The notes: generated by a model not told the origin, from the letters alone. DNA of 64,000 nt from Pseudomonas graminis (GCF_001705435.1 NZ_MDEN01000060.1:186001-250000); one strand, 5' to 3'. Shown: positions 52,563-63,383, counted from the first letter of the stretch. A program made the numbers and translations.

Positions 52563-54917
52563 ATGTCGCTCATCCATCCCAAAGCCCATTTCCGCCCCTA
52601 CACCTCTGCCGCCGGCGGTTGGGGCTCGGCGAAGTCGGTGATGGAGATCCTCTGGCGTGAGCAGGCACCGATTCGTGCAGGCCTGCCGCTGATCAAGCAG
52701 AACAAGCCGGGCGGGTTTGCCTGTGTCAGCTGCGCATGGGCCAAGCCCGGCAAACCCCACAGCCTGGAGTTCTGCGAAAACGGCGCGAAGGCCACCGCGT
52801 GGGAGCTGACGTCGCGGAAGACCGACCCGGCCTTTTTCGCCCGGCACACCCTCACCGAGTTGCGCCAGTGGCCCGATTACGACCTTGAGCAACAGGGCCG
52901 CCTCACGCACCCCATGCGGTACAACGCTGGAACTGATCGTTACCAGGAAACCACGTGGGAGGAGGCCTACCGCGACATTGGCGCGCAGCTGAAAAGCATG
53001 ACGCCGGAGAGCGTGGTTTTTTATGCATCGGGGCGGGCCTCGCTGGAAACGTCGTTCATGTACCAACTGATCGCCCGTGCCTACGGCAACAACAATTTGC
53101 CCGACAGCTCGAACATGTGCCACGAGAGCACGTCGGTCGGCCTGCAGGAAAGTATCGGCGTACCGGTAGGAACAGTGACGCTGGATGACTTCGAGCACAC
53201 CGATTGCATCCTGTTTTTCGGCCAGAACGTGGGCAGCAACAGCCCGCGTATGCTGCATCAGCTGCGTGAAGCGCGGCAGCGTGACGTGCCGATCATCACG
53301 TTCAATCCGATCCGCGAGCGCGGCCTGGAACGCTTCGTCAATCCGCAGTCCCCGGTGGAAATGCTCGGGCCGAAATCGACGGTCATCAGCACTCAATATC
53401 ACCAGCTGGCAATCGGTGGCGACACGGCGGTGGTGCTGGGCATTGCCAAATCGCTGTTCGAAATGGACGAGGCGGCGTTGGCTAAGGGTCAGCCCGGAAT
53501 CATCGATCAGGCGTTTATCGCCCAGCACACCGAAGGATTCGCCGAGTTCTGCAACTGCGCGCTCGAAACGCCTTGGGACACCATCGAGCGTCAGGCAGGA
53601 TTGAGCCGCAGCGCGCTGGAGGCGGTGGCGACGGTGTATGCCAGACACGAGCGCGTGATGCTGGTTTACGGCATGGGCATCACCCAACACCGGCGCGGCG
53701 TGACTAACGTGCAGATGTTGGTGAACCTGCTCCTGCTGCGCGGCAACATCGGCAAGCGCGGCGCGGGCATCTGCCCGGTGCGCGGTCACTCCAACGTGCA
53801 GGGCCAGCGCACCGTCGGCATTACCGAAGACCCGAACAAGATTCCTGTGGATAAGATTGAGGCACTGTATGGCTTCGCGGTCCCCTCGAAAAAAGGGCTG
53901 AATACCGTTGAGACCTGCGAAGGACTTCTGGACGGGAGCGTGCGCGGATTCATCGGGCTCGGCGGGAATTTTCTGCGGGCGATCCCCGACACGTCCCGCA
54001 TGGAGCCGGCCTGGAATACCTTGGACCTGAACGTTCAGATCGCCACCAAGCTGAACCGTACTCATCTGGTGCCGGGCAAGAACGCGTGGATCCTGCCCTG
54101 CCTCGGGCGCATCGAAAAGGATGTGCAAAACGGCGTCGAGCAGGTTTATACCACCGAAGACAGCACCGGCTGCGTGCGGGCGTGGCAGGGTAATAGCGAA
54201 CCGGCCAGCGCTCACGCCCGGGCCGAAGTTGCCATTCTCGCTGACATTGCCAAGGCAACATTACCCGGTGCCACCCGGATCGATTGGGACACATGGCGCC
54301 GCGATTACGCGCTGATCCGTCAGGGCATCGCTCAGGTCTATCCCGAGATTTTCCACGACATGGAAACCCGCATGTGGGAAACCGGCGGCTTTCATCGCCC
54401 CATCGCGGCAGCGAAGCGTGAATGGAAAACCGAGAGTGGCCGCGCGATGTTCATCACGCCCGAATTGCTCGAAGAAAACGATGATGTGTACCCGAACCAC
54501 ACACGCCGCGACGTGTTGCAACTGATGACGTTGCGCAGCAATGACCAGTTCAACACCACGATTTACGGCTACGAAGATCGCTTCCGTGGCGTGAGCGGCA
54601 CCCGCGCGGTCATCTTCATGAACCGCAACGACGTCCTGCGAATGGGCTTCAAACCGGGAGACTGGGTCAACGTCACCACCGCCATCGAGCCTCAGGTCAC
54701 GCGTTCGGTAGGACCTCTGCAGATCATTGCCTATTACATCCCCGAGAACTGCTGCGCGGCGTACTACCCCGAGTGCAATCCACTCGTTCCGTTGTGGCAT
54801 CACGCTGAACGCAGCAAGGTGCCTGCGGCTAAATCCATCCCGGTAACGCTGGCCAAGGCTTCACCCAGTGCAGAGGATTTGAAACGCGCGCTGCCGGAGT
54901 CTGACCAGGTGCGCTGA
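52563..54917 (+). CDS. FdhF/YdeP-family molybdopterin oxidoreductase
   Basis: A 784-residue molybdopterin enzyme of the FdhF/YdeP subgroup. ACVSCAWAKPGKPH and FCENG near residues 52-75 are the family's N-terminal cysteine region; MCHESTSVGLQESIG (near 180), GMGITQHRRGVTNVQMLVNL, LRGNIGKRGAGICPVRGHSN and the C-terminal NRNDVLRMGFKPGDWVNV are cofactor-binding parts. The physiological substrate is unknown; in E. coli, YdeP is tied to acid resistance. A tetR gene follows 57 bases downstream. Confidence 0.92.
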   Translation: MSLIHPKAHFRPYTSAAGGWGSAKSVMEILWREQAPIRAGLPLIKQNKPGGFACVSCAWAKPGKPHSLEFCENGAKATAWELTSRKTDPAFFARHTLTELRQWPDYDLEQQGRLTHPMRYNAGTDRYQETTWEEAYRDIGAQLKSMTPESVVFYASGRASLETSFMYQLIARAYGNNNLPDSSNMCHESTSVGLQESIGVPVGTVTLDDFEHTDCILFFGQNVGSNSPRMLHQLREARQRDVPIITFNPIRERGLERFVNPQSPVEMLGPKSTVISTQYHQLAIGGDTAVVLGIAKSLFEMDEAALAKGQPGIIDQAFIAQHTEGFAEFCNCALETPWDTIERQAGLSRSALEAVATVYARHERVMLVYGMGITQHRRGVTNVQMLVNLLLLRGNIGKRGAGICPVRGHSNVQGQRTVGITEDPNKIPVDKIEALYGFAVPSKKGLNTVETCEGLLDGSVRGFIGLGGNFLRAIPDTSRMEPAWNTLDLNVQIATKLNRTHLVPGKNAWILPCLGRIEKDVQNGVEQVYTTEDSTGCVRAWQGNSEPASAHARAEVAILADIAKATLPGATRIDWDTWRRDYALIRQGIAQVYPEIFHDMETRMWETGGFHRPIAAAKREWKTESGRAMFITPELLEENDDVYPNHTRRDVLQLMTLRSNDQFNTTIYGYEDRFRGVSGTRAVIFMNRNDVLRMGFKPGDWVNVTTAIEPQVTRSVGPLQIIAYYIPENCCAAYYPECNPLVPLWHHAERSKVPAAKSIPVTLAKASPSAEDLKRALPESDQVR

Positions 54918-54948
54918 GCCTGTTCTTGAAGGAGCGGCTTGACGCGGG

Positions 54949-54962
54949 AGAACGGACGTTCT
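54949..54962. promoter_or_regulatory. Putative TetR operator
   Basis: AGAACG-GA-CGTTCT is a perfect 6-2-6 palindrome, 12 bases before the tetR ATG, at the place expected for autorepression. Confidence 0.55.
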
Positions 54963-54974
54963 ACCTTCCGCATC

Positions 54975-55553
54975 ATGAATACATCAACGGCCAATACCCG
55001 CGAGAAAATCCTCGCAACCGCCGAACAGCTTATTTACCAGAATGGCATTCAGGCCACCGGCATGGACCTTCTGGTAAAGACGTCGGGCGTCGCGAGGAAA
55101 AGCATCTATCGCTACTTCGCTACCAAAGACGAGGTCGCGGCTGCTGCGCTCAACGCACGTGACGTACGCTGGATGGACTGGTTTCGGACTGAATCAAGCA
55201 AGGCCGACACCCCTGAAGCGCGCGTTCTAAATATGTTTGATGTGCTCAAAGGCTGGTTCGAGTCCGAAGGCTTTCGCGGCTGCGCGTTTATCAATACCGC
55301 CGGCGAAGTTGGCGATCCACAGGACTCCATCCGTCTTATTGCCAAGCTGCACAAGCAGAAACTGCTGGATTACGCGCTGGAGCTCTGCGAGCAGCTCGGG
55401 ATTGCCGATCCGCACACTCTTGCCAGACAGCTGCTTATCCTCATGGAAGGCGCGATCACCGTCGCCCGCGTCATGGGCGACTACAGCGCTGCAGAGAGCG
55501 CCAAGGCAGTTGCCCAGTTGATGCTTGAACAGAGCTTGCGTTCCAGTTCCTAG
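54975..55553 (+). CDS. TetR-family regulator
   Basis: A 192-residue TetR protein. The helix-turn-helix domain is [40 protein letters not shown]; the C-terminal ligand domain (60-190) contains [15 protein letters not shown], typical of the AcrR-like group with ERAKEL-like regulators of reductases. ATG 54975 is chosen over 54939 because the latter frame covers the operator. It is probably co-transcribed with the DUF1348 gene 49 bases downstream. Confidence 0.9.
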   Translation: MNTSTANTREKILATAEQLIYQNGIQATGMDLLVKTSGVARKSIYRYFATKDEVAAAALNARDVRWMDWFRTESSKADTPEARVLNMFDVLKGWFESEGFRGCAFINTAGEVGDPQDSIRLIAKLHKQKLLDYALELCEQLGIADPHTLARQLLILMEGAITVARVMGDYSAAESAKAVAQLMLEQSLRSSS

Positions 55554-55602
55554 CCACACACGTCCCACCCACCGCCGAATCATCACCGCCTGGAGGTCCA
55601 TC

Positions 55603-56082
55603 ATGTCGTCCAATGCCCAAACTCGCCCGCCACTTCCCCCTTTCACCCGAGAATCCGCCATTGAAAAGGTTCGCCTGGCTGAAGATGGCTGGAACAGCCG
55701 TGACGCTGAAAAGGTGTCGCTGGCCTACACACTCGACACCCAATGGCGCAACCGCGCCGATTTCGTCGAAAACCGTGAAGAGGCGAAAAATTTCCTGATC
55801 CGCAAATGGAACAAGGAGCTCGACTACCGCCTGATCAAAGAACTCTGGGCGTTCACCGACAACCGCATCGCGGTCCGTTACGCCTACGAATGGCACGACG
55901 ATTCAGGCAACTGGTTCCGCTCGTACGGCAACGAGAATTGGGAGTTCAATGAAGACGGCTTGATGGCGCGGCGTTTCGCCTGCATCAATGACATGCCGAT
56001 CAAAGAGGCAGAGCGCAAGTTTCACTGGCCGCTGGGACGCCGTCCTGACGATCATCCCGGGTTATCGGATCTGGGTTTGTAA
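55603..56082 (+). CDS. NTF2-like protein, DUF1348
   Basis: A 159-residue SnoaL/NTF2-fold protein of the DUF1348 family: [55 protein letters not shown] and [20 protein letters not shown]. The cone-shaped fold suits small-molecule binding or catalysis; no reaction is known for the family. TGGAGG lies seven bases before the ATG. The TetR gene upstream is its likely regulator. Confidence 0.9.
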   Translation: MSSNAQTRPPLPPFTRESAIEKVRLAEDGWNSRDAEKVSLAYTLDTQWRNRADFVENREEAKNFLIRKWNKELDYRLIKELWAFTDNRIAVRYAYEWHDDSGNWFRSYGNENWEFNEDGLMARRFACINDMPIKEAERKFHWPLGRRPDDHPGLSDLGL

Positions 56083-56106
56083 CCCTCGAACGCGACCCAA
56101 AACAAA

Positions 56107-56138
56107 GCCCCCGACAGCTGAGCTGTGCGGGGGCTTTT
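56107..56138. terminator. Bidirectional terminator between DUF1348 gene and ssb
   Basis: GCCCCCG-ACAGCT (56107-56119) pairs with AGCTGT-g-CGGGGGC (56121-56134), flanked by A's on the left and TTTT on the right. It fits both converging genes. Confidence 0.88.
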
Positions 56139-56173
56139 GTTTGCTGCGTTATCGCGGCTGGATCACGCGGTGT

Positions 56174-56713
56174 TTAGAAAGGAATGTCGTCATCGAAGCT
56201 GTCGAAATCAGGCGCTGGCTGCGGCGCTTGTTGCGGCGCAGGGCGTGATTCACGCTGTGGCTGAGGAGCGGATTGCTGTGGGCGTGCCTGCTGCTGCGGA
56301 CGCGGTGCCGAGTTCTGGGAGTTCTGATAACCACCACCACCCTGGCCCTGTGGAGCGCCGTCGCCTTGAGGACGGCCACCGAGCAACTGCATGGTGCCTT
56401 GCATGTCGACGACGATTTCAGTCGTGTAACGCTTGATACCGTCTTTTTCCCATTCGCGGGTCTGCAGCTTGCCTTCGATGTAAACCTGCGAACCCTTGCG
56501 CAGGTACTCGCCGGCGATTTCGGCGACCTTGCCGAACATCGAAACACGGTGCCATTCGGTCTTCTCGACCTTCTGACCGGTTTGCTTGTCAGTCCACTGT
56601 TCGCTTGTTGCCAGACTCAGGTTGGTCACGGCATTACCGTTAGGCATGTAGCGGACTTCGGGATCCTGGCCGCATGTGCCGACCAATATGACTTTGTTAA
56701 CCCCACGGGCCAT
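56174..56713 (-). CDS. ssb: Single-stranded DNA-binding protein
   Basis: A 179-residue SSB: OB fold ([51 protein letters not shown]), a long Gln/Pro-rich linker and the acidic tip DSFDDDIPF that recruits repair partners. The gene lies nine bases downstream of an MFS gene and near uvrA, the normal Pseudomonas order. Confidence 0.97.
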   Translation of the reverse strand: MARGVNKVILVGTCGQDPEVRYMPNGNAVTNLSLATSEQWTDKQTGQKVEKTEWHRVSMFGKVAEIAGEYLRKGSQVYIEGKLQTREWEKDGIKRYTTEIVVDMQGTMQLLGGRPQGDGAPQGQGGGGYQNSQNSAPRPQQQARPQQSAPQPQRESRPAPQQAPQPAPDFDSFDDDIPF

Positions 56714-56722
56714 AACGTTCTC

Positions 56723-58117
56723 CTAGGCTTCACACGTTTCCGACGCTGGATTGACCACTTCGTCGAAAGACGCCCGATCCAACAGTTCTTTGTCAAATTT
56801 GATATAGATGGCAGCCTCATCGGCGACCACTACTGCATCTGTTACTCCGCGTACGGCCAACACGCGATCGGCAAGGCCTGTGTCGCGTTGAGCCTCGGGC
56901 GACAACGGCAAGCGAAGGCTGGTTACGTAGGGAGGTTCGCGCATGGTAACAGCAAACGCCAGCCAGATGGCGGCGAGCCCGGCGCCGCCGAGGAACACAA
57001 CATCCAGTCCGCCGTGCTGGAAAAGCCACCCGCCGAGGATGCCCCCCGCCGCCGAACCCAGGAACTGACTGGTGGAGTAAATCCCCATCGCCGTGCCCTT
57101 CCCGCCCGCCGGAGACACTTTGCTGATCAGCGACGGCAGCGAAGCTTCGAGCAAATTGAATGCGGTGAAAAAGACCACAGTGCCGATGACCAGCGCCCGC
57201 AGCGTGTCTCCGAACTCCCAGAAGAATAGCTCAGTGAGCATCAGCACCAGCACGGCGCCGAGCAAGACCCGCTTCATCTGACGCTTCTTTTCGCCGTAGA
57301 TGATGAAAGGGATCATCGCGAAGAAAGAAATCAGCAGCGCTGTGAGATACACCCACCAGTGCTGCTCCTTGGGCAAGCCGGCTTTTTCGACCAGCGCCAG
57401 CGGCAATGCAACGAAACTGGACATCAGCATGGCGTGCAACGCGAAGATACCCAAGTCCAGACGCAACAGGTCGGGATGACGAAGCGTCGCGCCCAATGCC
57501 TGTCGTGCCAGACCGGATTCCCGGTGCTGCAGGGTCACCGTGGACTTAGGCACGACGAAGGCAACGATCGCCACGCCCACCAGCGCCATCGCGCCGGTCG
57601 CCAGAAAAAGTCCGGACAATCCGAATGCACTGGTCAGAATGGGGCCGACCACCATCGCAACGGCGAACGACACGCCAATCGTCATGCCGATCATCGCCAT
57701 GGCTTTGGTGCGATGCTGCTCGCGGGTCAGATCGGACAGCAACGCCATGACCGCCGCGGAGATAGCACCCGCGCCTTGTAGGATCCGACCGGCGATCACA
57801 CCCCAGATCGAGGTGGACTGGGCGGCCAGCACGCTGCCGAGCGCAAACACGATCAGCCCTAAATAGATGACGGGGCGACGGCCGATGCGATCGGAGATAA
57901 TGCCAAACGGAATCTGCAACACCGCCTGTGTCAGGCCATAAGCGCCGATCGCCAGACCGATGAGTGCCGGGCTCGCGCCGGCCAGGTCCATCCCGTAAGT
58001 GGCGAGTACGGGGAGCACCATGAACATGCCAAGCATACGGAAGGCGAACACCAGCGCCAGACCGCCCGCCGCGCGGGTTTCGCTGCCGCTCATGCGCTCG
58101 CTGTGAGAATCGTGCAT
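56723..58117 (-). CDS. MFS transporter next to ssb
   Basis: A 464-residue, 12-helix permease. DHA1-like features: GLTQAVLQIPFGIISDRIGR in loop 2-3 and GRILQGAGAISAAVMALLSD in helix 4; a C-terminal soluble extension of about 70 residues (LADRVLAVRGVTDAVVVADE) resembles a heavy-metal-associated or ACT-like fold. The substrate is unknown. The ATG has GAGG upstream. Conserved partner of ssb and uvrA in Pseudomonas. Confidence 0.92.
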   Translation of the reverse strand: MHDSHSERMSGSETRAAGGLALVFAFRMLGMFMVLPVLATYGMDLAGASPALIGLAIGAYGLTQAVLQIPFGIISDRIGRRPVIYLGLIVFALGSVLAAQSTSIWGVIAGRILQGAGAISAAVMALLSDLTREQHRTKAMAMIGMTIGVSFAVAMVVGPILTSAFGLSGLFLATGAMALVGVAIVAFVVPKSTVTLQHRESGLARQALGATLRHPDLLRLDLGIFALHAMLMSSFVALPLALVEKAGLPKEQHWWVYLTALLISFFAMIPFIIYGEKKRQMKRVLLGAVLVLMLTELFFWEFGDTLRALVIGTVVFFTAFNLLEASLPSLISKVSPAGGKGTAMGIYSTSQFLGSAAGGILGGWLFQHGGLDVVFLGGAGLAAIWLAFAVTMREPPYVTSLRLPLSPEAQRDTGLADRVLAVRGVTDAVVVADEAAIYIKFDKELLDRASFDEVVNPASETCEA

Positions 58118-58306
58118 GAAGAAACCTCGTATGAACCGGCGGCGATTCTACCAGTCCCATCGTTTAGAGCACATACGACGGTTTGCCGCGCATCGCAGGA
58201 ATATTCTTTTTTCCGCGTGAGGCGGCACGCCCTTCAATAGTGTGTATCCATCCAGTATTTCCCCGTATACTTCCACGTTTTACACGCCCGCCGTGCGAGG
58301 CCAGCT

Positions 58307-61141
58307 TTGGACAAGATCTTGATTCGTGGGGCTCGAACCCACAACCTGAAGAACATCGACCTGACCCTTCCACGCGACAAGCTGATCGTCATCACCGGAT
58401 TGTCCGGCTCAGGAAAATCGTCCCTGGCGTTCGATACGCTCTACGCCGAGGGCCAGCGCCGCTATGTTGAATCGCTGTCCGCCTACGCGCGTCAGTTTCT
58501 GTCGATGATGGAGAAGCCGGACGTCGACACGATTGAAGGCCTCTCCCCGGCCATTTCCATCGAGCAGAAGTCTACGTCCCACAACCCGCGCTCGACCGTG
58601 GGCACCATCACCGAAATCTACGACTACCTGCGCCTGCTCTATGCACGAGTGGGTCAGCCGCGCTGCCCGGATCACGACATTCCTCTGGAGGCGCAGACCG
58701 TCAGCCAGATGGTCGACCTGGTGCTGGCACAACCCGAAGGCGCGAAACTGATGCTGCTTGCTCCCGTGGTTCGGGAGCGTAAAGGCGAGCACCTGGCGGT
58801 TTTCGAAGAGCTGCGCGCTCAGGGTTTCGTACGTGCCCGGGTCAACGGCCGTCTGTGCGAGCTGGACGAGCTGCCGAAGCTCGACAAGCAGAAAAAGCAT
58901 TCGATCGACGTCGTGGTTGACCGCTTCAAGGTACGCTCAGACCTGCAACAGCGTTTGGCCGAATCCTTTGAAACCGCGCTGAAGCTGGCAGATGGCATTG
59001 CGCTGGTCGCGCCGATGGACGATGAGCCAGGCGAAGAGATCATTTTCTCCGCGCGCTTCGCCTGTCCGATCTGCGGTCATGCGATCAGTGAGCTGGAGCC
59101 AAAGCTGTTCTCGTTCAACAATCCTGCCGGCGCATGCCCAACCTGCGACGGCCTGGGCGTGAAGCAATTCTTTGACACCAAGCGGCTGGTCAATGGCGAA
59201 CTCACGCTGGCAGAAGGCGCGATCCGTGGCTGGGACAGGCGTAACGTCTACTACTTCCAGATGCTCGGCTCGCTGGCCAAGCATTACCGCTTCAGCCTCG
59301 AGGTGCCGTTCAAGGAGCTCCCTGCCGATCTGCAGAAGGTCTTGCTGGGCGGCAGTGGCAAGGACAGCGTCGACTTCCGTTACTTGAACGACCGTGGCGA
59401 CATCGTCAAACGTGCGCACCCGTTCGAAGGCATCGTTCCCAATCTGGAGCGCCGTTACCGGGAAACCGAATCGACCACAGTCCGCGAGGAGCTGGCGAAA
59501 TTTCTCAGCACCCAGCCCTGCCCCGAGTGCCGCGGCACGCGGTTGCGCCGTGAAGCGCGTCACGTGTGGGTCGGCGAGAAGACACTCCCCGCCGTGACCA
59601 ACATGCCTATTGGCGACGCTACCCATTATTTTGGCGAGTTGAAGCTGACAGGCCGCCGCGGTGAAATCGCTGACAAGATTCTCAAAGAGATTCGCGAGCG
59701 CCTGCAGTTCCTCGTTAATGTCGGGCTGGACTATCTGACACTGGACCGTAGCGCCGATACGCTCTCTGGCGGTGAGGCGCAGCGGATTCGTCTGGCCAGT
59801 CAGATCGGTGCCGGGCTGGTCGGCGTCATGTACATCCTCGATGAGCCTTCAATCGGCTTGCATCAGCGCGATAACGATCGTCTGCTGGAGACGTTGCGAC
59901 ACCTGCGAGACATCGGCAACACGGTGATCGTGGTTGAGCACGACGAGGACGCCATCCGACTGGCCGACTACGTAGTCGACATCGGTCCGGGCGCAGGCGT
60001 GCATGGCGGCAAGATCGTCGCGGAAGGCACGCCGCAGGAAGTGATGGATCATCCGGACTCGTTGACGGGTAAGTACCTGTCGGGCCGGGTGAAGATCGCT
60101 GTGCCTGCCAAGCGCACGCCGCGTAATAAAAAGCTGTCGCTCAAACTCAAAGGCGCGCGCGGCAACAACCTGCGCAACGTCGATCTGGAAATTCCAATCG
60201 GCCTGCTGACCTGCGTGACCGGTGTATCGGGCTCGGGCAAGTCGACGCTGATCAACAACACGCTGTTCCCTCTCAGCGCCACCGCACTCAATGGTGCAAC
60301 GACGCTTGAGGCTTCGGCACACGACAGCATGGACGGCCTGCAGCACCTGGATAAAGTCGTCGACATTGACCAGAGCCCAATCGGGCGTACACCACGGTCG
60401 AACCCTGCGACGTACACCGGGCTGTTTACACCCATCCGTGAGTTATTCGCGGGCGTGCCTGAATCAAGGTCACGGGGTTACGGGCCTGGCCGATTCTCCT
60501 TCAACGTGAAAGGGGGTCGCTGCGAAGCGTGTCAGGGCGACGGCCTGATCAAGGTCGAGATGCATTTCCTGCCTGACATCTACGTCCCTTGCGATGTGTG
60601 CAAGAGCAAGCGATACAACCGTGAGACGCTTGAGGTCAAGTACAAGGGCAAAAACGTCCACGAAGTACTGGAGATGACGATCGAAGAGGCGCGGACGTTC
60701 TTTGAAGCCGTACCTGCTCTCGCCCGGAAGTTGCAGACGCTGATGGATGTGGGTCTTTCCTATATCAAGCTGGGTCAGTCGGCGACCACGCTTTCCGGTG
60801 GCGAAGCCCAGCGTGTGAAGCTGTCTCGCGAGCTGTCCAAGCGTGACACCGGCAAGACCCTGTACATCCTCGATGAGCCCACCACGGGTCTGCATTTCGC
60901 GGATATCCAGCAATTGCTGGACGTCCTGCATCGCCTGCGAGATCACGGCAACACGGTCGTCGTGATCGAGCATAACCTGGACGTGATCAAGACCGCGGAC
61001 TGGCTGGTCGACCTGGGCCCGGAAGGCGGTTCGAAAGGCGGACAGATCATCGCTACCGGTACGCCCGAGCAGGTGGCGGAAATGAAACAGTCCTACACCG
61101 GCCACTATCTGAAGCCGCTCCTGGAGCGTGATCGCGCCTAA
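58307..61141 (+). CDS. uvrA: Excinuclease ABC subunit A
   Basis: A 944-residue damage-recognition ATPase of nucleotide excision repair. Two ABC modules: Walker [16 protein letters not shown] and [15 protein letters not shown]; signatures [12 protein letters not shown] and [12 protein letters not shown]; zinc modules [20 protein letters not shown] with CPTCDG, and CEACQGDG with [10 protein letters not shown]. The start is TTG 58307 ([19 protein letters not shown]) with GCGAGG upstream. It is divergent from the MFS gene; no clear LexA box is seen in the 189-base gap. Confidence 0.98.
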   Translation: MDKILIRGARTHNLKNIDLTLPRDKLIVITGLSGSGKSSLAFDTLYAEGQRRYVESLSAYARQFLSMMEKPDVDTIEGLSPAISIEQKSTSHNPRSTVGTITEIYDYLRLLYARVGQPRCPDHDIPLEAQTVSQMVDLVLAQPEGAKLMLLAPVVRERKGEHLAVFEELRAQGFVRARVNGRLCELDELPKLDKQKKHSIDVVVDRFKVRSDLQQRLAESFETALKLADGIALVAPMDDEPGEEIIFSARFACPICGHAISELEPKLFSFNNPAGACPTCDGLGVKQFFDTKRLVNGELTLAEGAIRGWDRRNVYYFQMLGSLAKHYRFSLEVPFKELPADLQKVLLGGSGKDSVDFRYLNDRGDIVKRAHPFEGIVPNLERRYRETESTTVREELAKFLSTQPCPECRGTRLRREARHVWVGEKTLPAVTNMPIGDATHYFGELKLTGRRGEIADKILKEIRERLQFLVNVGLDYLTLDRSADTLSGGEAQRIRLASQIGAGLVGVMYILDEPSIGLHQRDNDRLLETLRHLRDIGNTVIVVEHDEDAIRLADYVVDIGPGAGVHGGKIVAEGTPQEVMDHPDSLTGKYLSGRVKIAVPAKRTPRNKKLSLKLKGARGNNLRNVDLEIPIGLLTCVTGVSGSGKSTLINNTLFPLSATALNGATTLEASAHDSMDGLQHLDKVVDIDQSPIGRTPRSNPATYTGLFTPIRELFAGVPESRSRGYGPGRFSFNVKGGRCEACQGDGLIKVEMHFLPDIYVPCDVCKSKRYNRETLEVKYKGKNVHEVLEMTIEEARTFFEAVPALARKLQTLMDVGLSYIKLGQSATTLSGGEAQRVKLSRELSKRDTGKTLYILDEPTTGLHFADIQQLLDVLHRLRDHGNTVVVIEHNLDVIKTADWLVDLGPEGGSKGGQIIATGTPEQVAEMKQSYTGHYLKPLLERDRA

Positions 61142-61156
61142 TCGCATGCTCCTAAT

Positions 61157-61194
61157 AAAAAGCCCCTGTCGCGATCTGCGGCAGGGGCTTTTTT
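61157..61194. terminator. Bidirectional terminator between uvrA and bfr
   Basis: AAAAAGCCCCTG (61157-61168) pairs with CAGGGGCTTTTTT (61182-61194), a strong GC stem with A/T flanks, located between the converging uvrA and bfr genes. Confidence 0.93.
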
Positions 61195-61213
61195 GTAGCG
61201 AGCTTTTCAGTCC

Positions 61214-61678
61214 TCAGAACTGCGACCGAAGGTAATTCTCGAGGCCGATGGATTTGATCAGGCCCAGCTGCTTTTCAAGCCAGTAGGTATGGTCTTCTTC
61301 CGTGTCGGCGAGCTGAATGCGGAGGATGTCACGGCTGACGTAATCCCTGTGCTGCTCACAGAGCGCAATACCTTTGCACAGCGCGGCTCGGACCTTGTAT
61401 TCCAGACGAAGATCGCTGGCGAGCATCTCGGGGACCGTAGTACCCACATCAAGGTCGTCCGGACGCATGCGTGGGGTGCCTTCGAGCATCAGAATCCGGC
61501 GCATCAACGCATCAGCGTGTTGAGCCTCTTCTTCCATCTCGTGATTGATACGTTCGTACAGCTTGCTGAAACCCCAATCTTCGTACATCCGCGAGTGGAC
61601 AAAATACTGGTCGCGCGCAGCCAGTTCTCCAGTCAGCAGGATATTGAGGTAATCAATTACATCCGGGTGGCCTTGCAT
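61214..61678 (-). CDS. bfr: Bacterioferritin-like ferritin lacking the haem methionine (FtnA type)
   Basis: A 154-residue iron-storage subunit. The ferroxidase ligands fit: Glu18, Glu51, His54, Glu94-type LRLEYK, Glu127 and His130 ([16 protein letters not shown]). At position 52, where haem-binding bacterioferritins have methionine, this one has alanine ([10 protein letters not shown]), so it belongs with the non-haem form (P. aeruginosa PA4235, called BfrA and later FtnA). ATG 61678 has GAGGAGA upstream. A 9-1-9 palindrome lies 35 bases further up. Confidence 0.93.
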   Translation of the reverse strand: MQGHPDVIDYLNILLTGELAARDQYFVHSRMYEDWGFSKLYERINHEMEEEAQHADALMRRILMLEGTPRMRPDDLDVGTTVPEMLASDLRLEYKVRAALCKGIALCEQHRDYVSRDILRIQLADTEEDHTYWLEKQLGLIKSIGLENYLRSQF

Positions 61679-61713
61679 CGCCGTCCATCTCCTCGTGAAA
61701 GGCGTTAGTTTGA

Positions 61714-61732
61714 ACCAACCAGACTGGTTGGT
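61714..61732. promoter_or_regulatory. Operator-like palindrome upstream of bfr
   Basis: ACCAACCAGACTGGTTGGT is a perfect 9-base inverted repeat around one base, 35 to 54 bases before the bfr ATG. It has the look of a TetR-type operator and does not resemble a Fur box. No regulator gene adjoins it. Confidence 0.6.
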
Positions 61733-61886
61733 CACCCTATGGGATGGCAAATAAAGTCAGAAATACTGCGAAATTCGGCCATTTGGTACCGAAAAGGGTG
61801 GGAAATGAGGAGGGTTCCGATTATCACTTAGAGTCACCCCATATTCGAGACAATCTGGTTACCAGGGGACGATTATCGCAGGCAAC

Positions 61887-61917
61887 AAAAAACCGGGCAC
61901 TGGGCCCGGTTCTTTGT
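61887..61917 (-). terminator. Terminator of the alpha ribosomal operon
   Basis: On the minus strand AACCGGGC (61912-61905 region) pairs with GCCCGGTT, followed by six or more T's (61892-61887). It lies 13 bases after the rplQ stop. Confidence 0.88.
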
Positions 61918-61930
61918 AATGACTGATGTC

Positions 61931-62317
61931 TTATTCAGCGGTTTCTACAGAACCACCGACAGGACGATCAACCAGTTCGACGTACGCCATTGGCGCGTTG
62001 TCGCCAGCGCGGAAGCCGCACTTGAGGATGCGCAGGTAGCCACCCTCACGAGTTGCATAACGCTTGCCCAGATCGTTGAACAGTTTGCCGACCATTTCTT
62101 TCGAACGGGTACGGTCAAATGCCAGACGACGGTTAGCAACGCTGTCAATCTTGGCCAAGGTGATCAGCGGCTCAGCAACGCGACGCAGTTCTTTGGCTTT
62201 CGGCAGGGTAGTTTTGATCAGCTCGTGCTCGAACAGCGACACCGCCATGTTCTGGAACATGGCCTTGCGGTGAGAGCTGGTACGGCTCAGGTGACGTCCA
62301 CTTTTACGATGACGCAT
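61931..62317 (-). CDS. rplQ: 50S ribosomal protein L17
   Basis: A 128-residue L17: [40 protein letters not shown] and [20 protein letters not shown] are the universal segments. It is the last gene of the alpha operon, 42 bases behind rpoA. In P. aeruginosa katA follows next; here the next gene is bfr. Confidence 0.98.
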   Translation of the reverse strand: MRHRKSGRHLSRTSSHRKAMFQNMAVSLFEHELIKTTLPKAKELRRVAEPLITLAKIDSVANRRLAFDRTRSKEMVGKLFNDLGKRYATREGGYLRILKCGFRAGDNAPMAYVELVDRPVGGSVETAE

Positions 62318-62359
62318 GGTTCATTCCTTACCAAACACTACGTTCGGTGATTACGACGA

Positions 62360-63361
62360 TCAGGCAGTCGCCTTGTCGTCCTTCTTAAGACTTGCAGGCG
62401 GCCAGTTGTCGAGGCGCATGCCGAGGGAGAGACCACGAGAAGCCAGAACGTCCTTGATCTCGGTCAAGGATTTCTTGCCCAGGTTCGGAGTCTTCAACAG
62501 TTCTACTTCGGTGCGCTGAATCAGGTCGCCGATGTAGTAAATGTTCTCCGCCTTAAGGCAGTTGGCCGAACGTACGGTCAGTTCCAAATCGTCAACCGGA
62601 CGAAGCAGGATCGGATCGATCTCGTCTTCCTGTTCGACTACAACGGGTTCACTGTCACCTTTGAGGTCGACGAACGCAGCCAACTGCTGTTGCAGGATGG
62701 TTGCTGCACGACGGATAGCCTCTTCAGGATCCAGAGTACCGTTGGTTTCCAGATCAATAACCAGCTTGTCCAGGTTGGTACGTTGCTCGACACGGGCGTT
62801 TTCGACCACGTATGCAATGCGACGGACCGGGCTGAACGAAGAGTCGAGCTGCAAGCGACCAATGCTGCGGCTTTCGTCTTCATCGCTCTGACGCGAGTCT
62901 GCTGGTTCATAACCGCGACCACGAGCTACAACGAGCTTCATGTTCAGGGCGCCGTTAGACGCCAGGTTAGCGATTACGTGATCGGGGTTAACGATCTCGA
63001 CATCATGATCCAGCTGAATATCGGCAGCGGTAACCACCCCCGAACCCTTCTTCGACAAGGTCAGCGTAACTTCGTCTCGACCGTGCAGCTTGATAGCCAG
63101 ACCTTTAAGGTTCAACAGGATTTCAATGACATCTTCCTGTACACCTTCGATGGCGCTGTACTCATGGAGCACACCGTCAATCTCGGCCTCGACTACTGCA
63201 CAGCCGGGCATGGAGGACAACAGGATGCGGCGCAGCGCGTTGCCCAGGGTATGGCCGAAACCACGCTCGAGAGGCTCGAGGGTGATTTTGGCGCGGGTCG
63301 GACTGACAACCTGCACATCAATGTGGCGGGGTGTCAGGAACTCATTTACCGAAATCTGCAT
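62360..63361 (-). CDS. rpoA: RNA polymerase alpha subunit
   Basis: A 333-residue alpha subunit: N-terminal assembly domain ([40 protein letters not shown]) and C-terminal domain ([40 protein letters not shown]) that contacts UP elements and activators. Between rpsD and rplQ as in all Pseudomonas. Confidence 0.99.
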   Translation of the reverse strand: MQISVNEFLTPRHIDVQVVSPTRAKITLEPLERGFGHTLGNALRRILLSSMPGCAVVEAEIDGVLHEYSAIEGVQEDVIEILLNLKGLAIKLHGRDEVTLTLSKKGSGVVTAADIQLDHDVEIVNPDHVIANLASNGALNMKLVVARGRGYEPADSRQSDEDESRSIGRLQLDSSFSPVRRIAYVVENARVEQRTNLDKLVIDLETNGTLDPEEAIRRAATILQQQLAAFVDLKGDSEPVVVEQEDEIDPILLRPVDDLELTVRSANCLKAENIYYIGDLIQRTEVELLKTPNLGKKSLTEIKDVLASRGLSLGMRLDNWPPASLKKDDKATA

Positions 63362-63383
63362 GGATGCACCTATTTTCTAGCCC

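Noticed and set aside
52410-54215. Minus-strand open frame of 601 codons
   Set aside because: It is antisense to the FdhF/YdeP oxidoreductase gene, which has all family motifs; no credible domain appears in the antisense product.
58118-58306. LexA (SOS) box before uvrA
   Set aside because: No CTG-N10-CAG site fits well; CCAGTATTTCCCCGTATAC is not symmetrical enough.
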